Assembly (NCBI GenBank): GCA_025766275.1 | Contig: JAFKAC010000018.1 | Coordinates: 124,001 to 188,000, forward strand | Direction of reading: 5' to 3' | From: Lactarius indigo | Lineage: Eukaryota > Basidiomycota > Agaricomycetes > Russulales > Russulaceae | DNA length: 64,000 bases | Shown: positions 57,492-64,000 of the stretch, one piece after another | Numbering within the stretch: position 1 is the first letter of the stretch | Layout of the letters: the number at the start of each line of letters is the position of its first letter | Translations under genes and position numbers: made by a program | The notes under the pieces: generated by a model | Told to the model about the DNA's origin: nothing | Databases searched by the model: none | What the model saw: the letters and a program-made list of their open reading frames with translations, nothing else

Positions 57492-57502
57492 AAGACCAAG
57501 AT
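57492..57502 (+). other. Self-priming primer-binding site
   Basis: AAGACCAAGAT lies two bases beyond the LTR and is the exact 11-nt reverse complement of ATCTTGGTCTT at 57247-57257 in the LTR. This matches the Tf1 mechanism, in which the first 11 nt of the transcript fold back as primer. No tRNA 3'-end complement is present here. Confidence 0.75.
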
Positions 57503-59458
57503 CCTCATCGTGGCGTACTCGACCAGAGACCAGTGGACGTCTTTCCGTCCCTATCATATTGAACGACGAGGAGACCGCAACGTACCAACAAGATTCTTAG
57601 GAGCAGCTCAGTGGAGAGAAAGAGGAGAAGACACCGGATATTTCGTAGAGTTCAACGGTCCTAACCGTTTCCGACCCGTTGAGTTTAACTTCGAACATCT
57701 CTGTTGGGTCGAGGTTACTTGGAACCCTATAGATCATCGCTGGGATATTGTACGACCAGCAGGAAGAAACTACAATTGCGATATCGACGCACGAGAACTC
57801 AACAGTCGCGCAGATTACGGTCCTATTGATGAACAAGCACAAGAACATACCGACGAAGGAATCAGCGGAGAAGAAGCTTCCGATAGTCAACAATCACCAA
57901 GCCGAGGAACAACGCCAGCAGAAGAAACAAGCCTAGGGGCTATTGGCGACCACATCATACAACGAACTGAGTCGTTAACTATTCATCAACCCGAACCAGA
58001 AGTAATCCACATCCATAGCCCAGCAGTCGCAATGGCGACAACCACCACTACTCAAGAAGAAGTATACCTCACTATTGAAGCAAGGGATCAGATTGCCCTA
58101 GAAGAGCAAAGACGCATTGCCGAAGAATCGCGAGCCAATTTAGCTCCTATTAACCCATACACCGGTCATCGAATGACTGATGACGATGTAGCAATCCATC
58201 GTGCCATTGGACCCGACATAGCCGATCCCCCCAGTGGAGGAGGTGGACCCCCTGGCGGTCTACCTGGCGGAGGAGGTGGAGGACCCCCGCCAAGAGGATC
58301 GGGGTTCGAAGGATTCCCTGGAGGATTCCCAGGGGGACCACCAGGAGGAGGACCTCCGGGAGGAGGATTACCAGGTGCAGGTCCCATTGTTCCCCCTCCA
58401 AGCAATAAGCTAGCTGGCGAAGCACCCACAGTATTCGACGGAGAACGCGCCAAAGTTGAGGCGTTTCTCACTCAATGGCATGTCTACTGGGGCATGAATG
58501 CAGACGAAGGCATAATGGCCACGCCCTATCGACGAGCCCTGCTTTTCCTATCGTACATCAAAGGCGTCAATGTCAGCGAATGGGTATTGGCAATGCTTAC
58601 CTGGCTTAATGGCCAGATACAAGCTGGTATACCCCGAACTAGTGAGGGACTATGGAACGAAATCACGCGCAGCTTCATGCAGCGCTTCCGCAATACGATG
58701 GAGCAAGAACAAGCTCAATACGAGCTCAAGAAGGGAGTCAAAATGATTGGAGGCAATCTAGATGAGTATTGCACCCAATTCGAACAATCGATACGCCGCG
58801 CTCAGTATCGACTCGACAATCCGCAGATGCTAGATTTATTTGCGAGCGGACTACCAAAAGACCTGTATGAGAAGGTCTATACCCTTGACAACCCCCGCAA
58901 CTACCGCGAGTGGAAAGAAGCGGCTACCACTCGTCAACAACAGTATCTTCACCTTAAGGCGGTGTTGAACAAGGGAGTTTCTCCTGGACAAGGACAAGGA
59001 AGGCAACGACAACAACGACAGTGGCAGGGACCACCAAGAAGTTCATGGCAGCCAAGAAATTTACGAGACCCAAACGCCATGGACACCTCGGCAGACTGAA
59101 TTCGAGGGCGACTCGCAGGAGCTGAGGACATACTCGCCCCTCGTCCCCCATACCGACCAAGAGGAGGATTTTTACAAAAAGGGGGAGGGCGTAATAACCA
59201 AAGGCCAGTCACGTGTTATAACTGTGGAAAGGACGGACACATGGCCCGCGATTGCAGACAACCACGAGGAGGATATCCGCCCCAAGCATCAACTAGTCGG
59301 TACATCGACACTGACTACCACCAACAAGAACCCGAAGTCACTACCAGGGCGGTCCAAGAAGTGCCCCCTCAACAGCGCGCCAGCGATTGGCTTAATGGAG
59401 TAGCTGGAGAATCGGACGATGTAAAAGACATTATCCTCCAGCAGTTGTGGAAAAAGGA

Positions 59459-59465
59459 GGGTTTT
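59459..59465 (+). promoter_or_regulatory. -1 ribosomal frameshift heptamer
   Basis: G GGT TTT in the gag frame (GGGTTTT), a canonical X-XXY-YYZ slippery site, lies nine bases before the gag stop (59475). The pol frame is exactly -1 to gag and is open across this point. Confidence 0.7.
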
Positions 59466-62400
59466 CAGGACGCCTAAACCCATCGGCCTGGGTGAGGGCA
59501 GTCAATTGTAACAGTGTAATCATGACTCGCTACCGTTCTATGAGAGTTCCAGTATCGATTCGCACCAGTTACGCAATGGCCGACATACGCGCATTAGTCG
59601 ACTCAGGAGCAACCCATTGCTTCATGAAACCATCATTCGCAAAAAGAATGGGACTTGGGACCAAATTACTCGATATCCCAAAGAAAATATGGAACATTGA
59701 CAACACGGAGAATAAATCGGGACGTATCACCCATTATACCGATGTTGATGTCCAAACTAAAGGCATTCACAAGGAGATCCGCTTCCTCATCACGAATATC
59801 AGAAACAAAGATATCGTGCTAGGCTATCCCTGGCTTGCTATTTATGACCCGCATATCAAGTGGTCGCAAGCAGCCATACACGAAGATATGCTCCCTATCA
59901 TTATCTGATCAACCAACCCCTACATCAAAACAACGCCAGTGGTAGCAGCAACCACCGTTCAAGACGACGATTACGAAGTTGTACACTCCTGCGTTATCAC
60001 CGACGACCAACGGCAACAATTTGAAGAAGGATGCCGAATCAGGGCCACTGCCACTGATCTCGCCATAGCCGCTCAACAATACGTCACGAAAGCTGAGTTA
60101 CCCTCTGAATACCGCGAATTTGAACGCCTCTTCAGCGAGGAGGCGTCGGACAGGTTTCCACCCAGCAGGCCCTGGGATCACGCCATCGAATTCAAACCAG
60201 GGACCGCCAACGCAATTGACTGTAAAATATACCCTATGACACAAGAAGAAGACAAGAAGTTACGCGAATGGATTGACGAACAACTCAAGAAAGGCTATAT
60301 AAGGCCCTCTAAATCTCCTTACGCGTCATCCTTTTTCTTCATCAAGAAGAAGGATGGAAAACTACGACCCGTCCAAGACTATCGAAAAATCAACGCTGTC
60401 ACCATTCGCAATCAATACCCTCTTCCTCTCATCTCTGACCTCATTACCGACCTCAGCAATGCCCACATCTACACTAAGCTCGACGTTAGATGGGGGTATA
60501 ACAACGTACGCATTAAAGAAGGAGACGAAGAAAAGGCAGCATTCAAAACACGTTATGGCTTATTCGAACCCACGGTGATGTTTTTCGGCTTAACCAACTC
60601 CCCGGCGACGTTCCAGACTATGATGAACTTCATCTTCAGGGACATCATCGCGAAGCATGAAAAACGCGGCACAGTTATTCGCGTCTACATGGACGATATC
60701 AGTATCGCTACAGGACTTAACTATTCACTGCAGGACCATATTGAAGCTGTCAAAGACGTGCTCCGTGTATCTGAAGAGCATGATTTGTATTACAAGCTTG
60801 AAAAATGCCTCTTCCACTCCCCACGCATGGATTACCTGGGGGTAATCCTTGAAAAGGGGGTGACACGCATGGACCCTGTCAAAATTTCGGGCATCAAGGA
60901 TTGGCCTATGCCAACGAAAGTTAAGGACGTCCGCTCTTTTCTTGGCTTCTGCAATTTTTACAGACCTTTCATACGAGGATTCGCAACCAAAGCACGACCA
61001 TTGAACAAACTTACACGCAAAGATACCGAATGGCACTGGGGCGCAGAAGAAGAAAAGGCATTCCAAGACCTTAAAACCCTCGTTACTAGCGAGCCGGTCT
61101 TAGCGCATCCAGATCTTACACAACAATTCGAGTTAGAAGTCGACGCATCGGGTTTTGCCACGGGAGCAGTCCTTCTTCAACGCAAAGCAGATGGTAAACG
61201 ACACCCTATTGGCTATTACTCGTCTACCCTCAACGAAGCCGAACGAAATTACGACATTTACAACCTCGAACTCCTGGCCATCGTCAAAGCCTTTCGTCAC
61301 TGGAGACCCCTCCTAGCGGGCTCTCCTCACAAGATCAAAGTATTCTCCGATCACCTTAACTTACAATACTGGAAGTCGCCACAGAAGATTAGTAGACGTG
61401 TGGCCAGGGAAGTACTCGAACTTTCGGAATATGACTTCGAAATTCACCACATCAAAGGTGCCTCCAACGGACGCGCCGATGCACTATCCCAAAGACCAGA
61501 TTACGATCAAGGAGAAAATGACAATGAAGGCATAACAGTATTGCCCGAAAATGTTTTCGCGCGTGCCACCACACTAGACGAACCGCGACACCCCCACTGG
61601 AGACCCGAGATCCTACCTGCAGAGATGACGCCAGAACATCCCATTTACGAACAAGACATAGCTAAGTTGAGACCCTGGGTTGACGCTCACAAGCTAAAAG
61701 ATATCGAAGGAACATGGTACAAGGACGGACGCCGAGTAGTCACCGGAGGCATCCATGACAAGCGTACTATTATCGCCGCTCATCATGACTCCCCCGTCTA
61801 CGGCCATCCTGGTATCAAACACACTCTCCAACTTACCGAACGACATTACTGGTGGCCGCAAATGAAGAACGACGTCACGGATTATGTCAAGGGTTGTGCG
61901 GAATGTCAGCGACACAAAGTCAACCTCCGACCAATCAGAGCGCCTCTACAACCCATCTACCCTAAACCGGAAGCCTTGCCATTCGAGACCATTGCAGTAG
62001 ACTTCATTACCAAACTCCCTGTCTCTCGCGGTTACGATTCCATTCTCACGGTGACAGATCATGATTGCACCAAAGCTGCTATCTTCATCCCTTGCAATGA
62101 AGAGATAACAGCGGAAGGAACGGCTGCCCTGTACGTCTCTCATGTCTTCCCACGATTTGGACTCCCCTTGCGCGTTATCAGCGACCGAGATCCCCGCTTC
62201 GCATCAAAGTTCATGTGGGAGATATGTAAAATCCTTGGCATCAGCCAAAACATCTCAACCGCTTATCACCCCAGGACTGACGGCCAGTTGGAACGAACAA
62301 ATCAATGGCTGGAGCAATATCTCCGCTTTTGGGTAAATGAGCGGCAAGACGATCGGGTCCGTTATCTGCCTATGGCAGAATTCACGCATAACAATTGGCC

Positions 62401-63097
62401 TAACGAGACCACACGGGAGTCTCCCTTCTTTCTCCTATCCGGGTTCAACCCTTGCGCTGATTGGACCAATAGACCTTCTCCTATCCCACAAGTGTCATTA
62501 AGACTAGACCAATTCAAACAAGCGCGACAGCGCGCTTTCTCCTGCATGCTCCGGGCGCAGAAGTCATGGATCAAACACAAAGATACGCCCAAATTCAAAG
62601 AAGGAGACCTTGTGTGGCTAGAAGGACGCCACTTACACACCCATCAACCAACCGCAAAACTAGCGGCTAAACGACACGGGCCATTTAAGGTCATCCAGGT
62701 GATGTCCCCTGTCAATTATCGACTCGAGCTTCCCACGCAGTGGAGCATCCATGATGTATTCCACATAGATCTTCTCACGCCTTATCGTGAAACACCCACG
62801 CACGGACCAAATTATCAGCGCCCACCACCTGATTTGGTCGATAACAAAGAAGAATACGAAGTCGAGAAGATTCTGGACTCCCGGCGATTCGGCAGAAGAC
62901 GTCGACTTCAATACCTTGTCAAATGGAAGGGCTATCCAGACTCAGACAATCAGTGGATAGATAAGGATGACGTATTTGCCGACGAAGCCGTTCGAGACTT
63001 CAAACATTCTAACCCCGACAGAGAAACGCATATAAGGGTAGCCTCCTGTCGTGATAAGTCCCCATCTCCCATTCATTCCATGTCTTCTACTCGACGC

Positions 63098-63899
63098 AAT
63101 GACCAGCTCGCACTCCTCTCTACCCTCGTCAATGACTCCTCCACCACGCTTGTTAACCCCGACTCCACCAACGACACTGCAACCACTGGAACTACAGATG
63201 GAGGCCGTACCTCCGTGCAGCATGAGGAAGACAGCCCTATCACTAGTGAAGAACTGTACCAGACACTGCAACGATTCCCTGTGCCCGTACAGGGAACTCT
63301 CGACGACGATCCAGCAGCAACTCAACCAGCACCTCCGCCAATGTACGCCCTCACAAACCCCAACACCGGTGAGCCCGAAGTCTTCCTCACGGAAGACGAG
63401 CTTTTTCAGCTTCAAGCAGCTGTCCCGCATGGTACAACCACCCAACGCCATGCAGAAATACGAACAAGAATGGAAGGAGACGGCGGCGCGGTGGCAGCGG
63501 GAGCAACTGCATATCGCCGCCTGCCGACGCCGAATGATGAAGGAGCGGAGGGAGTATTGGACGAAGATGAGGATGAAGACGAGCTTAGAGACCACTACCC
63601 TATCAGGCACGCATTCCTTAACCATGAATTCTACGCTGAAGATCCAGCCGCCACTCCCTACCTCGTCGACGCAGCGGGGGGGCCTCTACACAGAGGACGA
63701 GTCGCCGTGGCACAAGCGGCTCGTTATACACCAATGGGCGAACGAGACCCAGCAACCAGGGCCGTCGTCCCTGAAGGGTTCCAGGTCAATCGAGGACCCG
63801 ATTACATTCCGTTCCCGATCAAACTCCCCAACAGACCGACGGTACAAGCATCCCACGTACAGGTTATCCGAGGAGGAGACCCCTTCGTACTCGGACTAG
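63098..63899 (+). other. Long alternative frame overlapping the pol extension
   Basis: A second plus-strand frame, open for 267 codons from ATG 63098, overlaps the pol extension. Its middle (KYEQEWKETAARWQREQLHI, RRRMMKERREYW) has the amphipathic, charged character of a real coiled-coil, more so than the pol frame at the same place. Either the extension contains compensating frame shifts, the second frame is genuinely used, or composition alone keeps it open. Undecided. Confidence 0.3.
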
Positions 63900-64000
63900 C
63901 TCCGGGGTCGGGTTTCCTCTACGGTAAACCCCTCTACGCCACTCCCCATCTCCCGAAGAACAACCGCGCATTCATACCGCATGAGGAGTATTTCATGCTC

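Larger units (their letters stand above)
57490..59477 (+). pseudogene. chromovirus gag frame with one in-frame TGA
   Basis: The frame is open from the LTR edge to TAA 59475-59477, with one TGA at 59097. The first in-frame ATG is at 58032; it is preceded by about 180 open codons with a protein-like composition (TRFLGAAQW, VEFNFEHLCWVEV). Next is a Gly/Pro-rich run (58230-58390), then the capsid-like segment (PTVFDGERAKVEAFLTQW, YELKKGVKMIG, LDEYCTQFEQSI). Past the TGA comes the zinc knuckle CYNCGKDGHMARDC (59217 on). The TGA separates capsid from the nucleocapsid knuckle, so the intact polyprotein is not made without readthrough. Either the real start is upstream and lost, or it is at 58032. 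Confidence 0.85.
56981..64000 (+). mobile_element. Ty3/gypsy chromovirus inserted in the Plavaka transposase (3' end outside window)
   Basis: A 5' LTR (56981-57489), self-priming site, gag, -1 frameshift, and pol with protease, RT, RNase H, integrase and a C-terminal chromodomain, then an extra C-terminal region still open at 64000. The pol order and chromodomain place it among chromoviruses; the self-priming complement suggests the Tf1/sushi group. Insertion after CCCCCGA interrupts the transposase codon for Asp. The 3' LTR and target duplication are not in the window. Confidence 0.93.
59447..64000 (+). pseudogene. chromovirus pol with chromodomain and long C-terminal extension (one TGA; open at window end)
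   Basis: Protease (LVDSGATHCF, 59590s); then TGA at 59906; RT (FFFIKKKDGKLRPVQDYRKI, LDVRWGYNNVRI, FGLTNSPATFQ, VYMDD); RNase H (LEVDASGFATGAVL, NLELLAIVKAF); integrase with the HH-CC finger (YGHPGIKH.., CAECQRHK) and D-D-E residues (AVDFITKLP, VISDRDPRF, GQLERTNQWLE); GPF/Y-like module (GPFKVIQV, HDVFHIDLLTPY); chromodomain (EVEKILDSRR, YLVKWKGYPDSDNQW) near 62850-62960. The same frame continues for over 320 codons to 64000 with Ser/Thr-rich and acidic stretches and an Arg/Pro/Gly-rich segment of no known family. The single TGA is the only lesion seen. Confidence 0.92.

Noticed and set aside
62942..63625. 227-codon minus-strand frame under the chromovirus pol
   Set aside because: It is antisense to a strongly coding frame, has no motif, and its composition mirrors the plus strand.
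1..64000. CRISPR arrays, bacterial operons or riboswitches
   Set aside because: The DNA is eukaryotic with spliced genes; no regular spaced repeats were seen.

Overview
The window is nuclear DNA of a filamentous basidiomycete, most likely an Agaricomycete. The evidence is short GT-AG introns (about 50-75 nt), genes with many small exons, a Plavaka-type (KDZ-related) transposase, a probable DUF6532 gene, a fungal tripeptidyl-peptidase (sedolisin) family, and LTR elements whose mutations sit at CpG. I cannot name the species.

Layout. 1-32 kb is a decaying tandem-duplication zone. Five blocks (starting near 1.1, 10.3, 16.7, 21.6 and 26.4 kb) each carry a small two-exon gene of an unknown family (family X: M-G-[VI]-[AP]-D-x-P-C-[SR]-G) on the minus strand. 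The last three also carry a second unknown family (Y) and a copy of the 3' half of the splicing-factor gene PRP6; a weaker PRP6 scrap lies at 16.2 kb. Only the rightmost PRP6 (29473-32624) is intact. The first two blocks are instead followed by tripeptidyl-peptidase genes, one intact (3766-5875) and one dead (12.9-14.4 kb). Short poly(A)-tailed retroposons have landed in the blocks after duplication, and the sister blocks preserve the empty sites.

32-38 kb is the conserved housekeeping core: PRP6 (-) and an Mpv17/SYM1-family gene (+) share a 186-bp divergent promoter, followed by translation initiation factor eIF2A (-), which diverges from an unrecognised four-exon gene (+). 38-46 kb is gene-poor: a C2H2 zinc-finger gene fragment, interspersed repeats, and two more peptidase relics in opposite orientation.

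46-64 kb is mobile DNA. A Ty1/copia element (46193-51745, 588-bp LTRs, 5-bp target duplication CCACT) sits 58 bp beyond a peptidase relic. From about 52.4 kb a Plavaka DNA transposon begins with a cluster of 13-bp subterminal repeats, then carries a divergent pair: a seven-exon gene of DUF6532 type (-) and the transposase (+). The transposase is cut at 56980 by a Ty3/gypsy chromovirus whose 5' LTR, gag and pol run to the window end and beyond.

Most notable: (i) all ten differences between the copia LTRs are CpG transitions, and all five in-frame stops in the two LTR elements are TGA explicable as former CGA; (ii) the copia primer-binding site matches the anticodon arm of initiator tRNA-Met (half-tRNA priming), while the chromovirus shows an 11-nt Tf1-like self-priming complement; (iii) a canonical GGGTTTT frameshift heptamer joins chromovirus gag to pol; (iv) its pol continues more than 320 codons past the chromodomain; (v) the DUF6532-type gene appears to be cargo of the Plavaka transposon.
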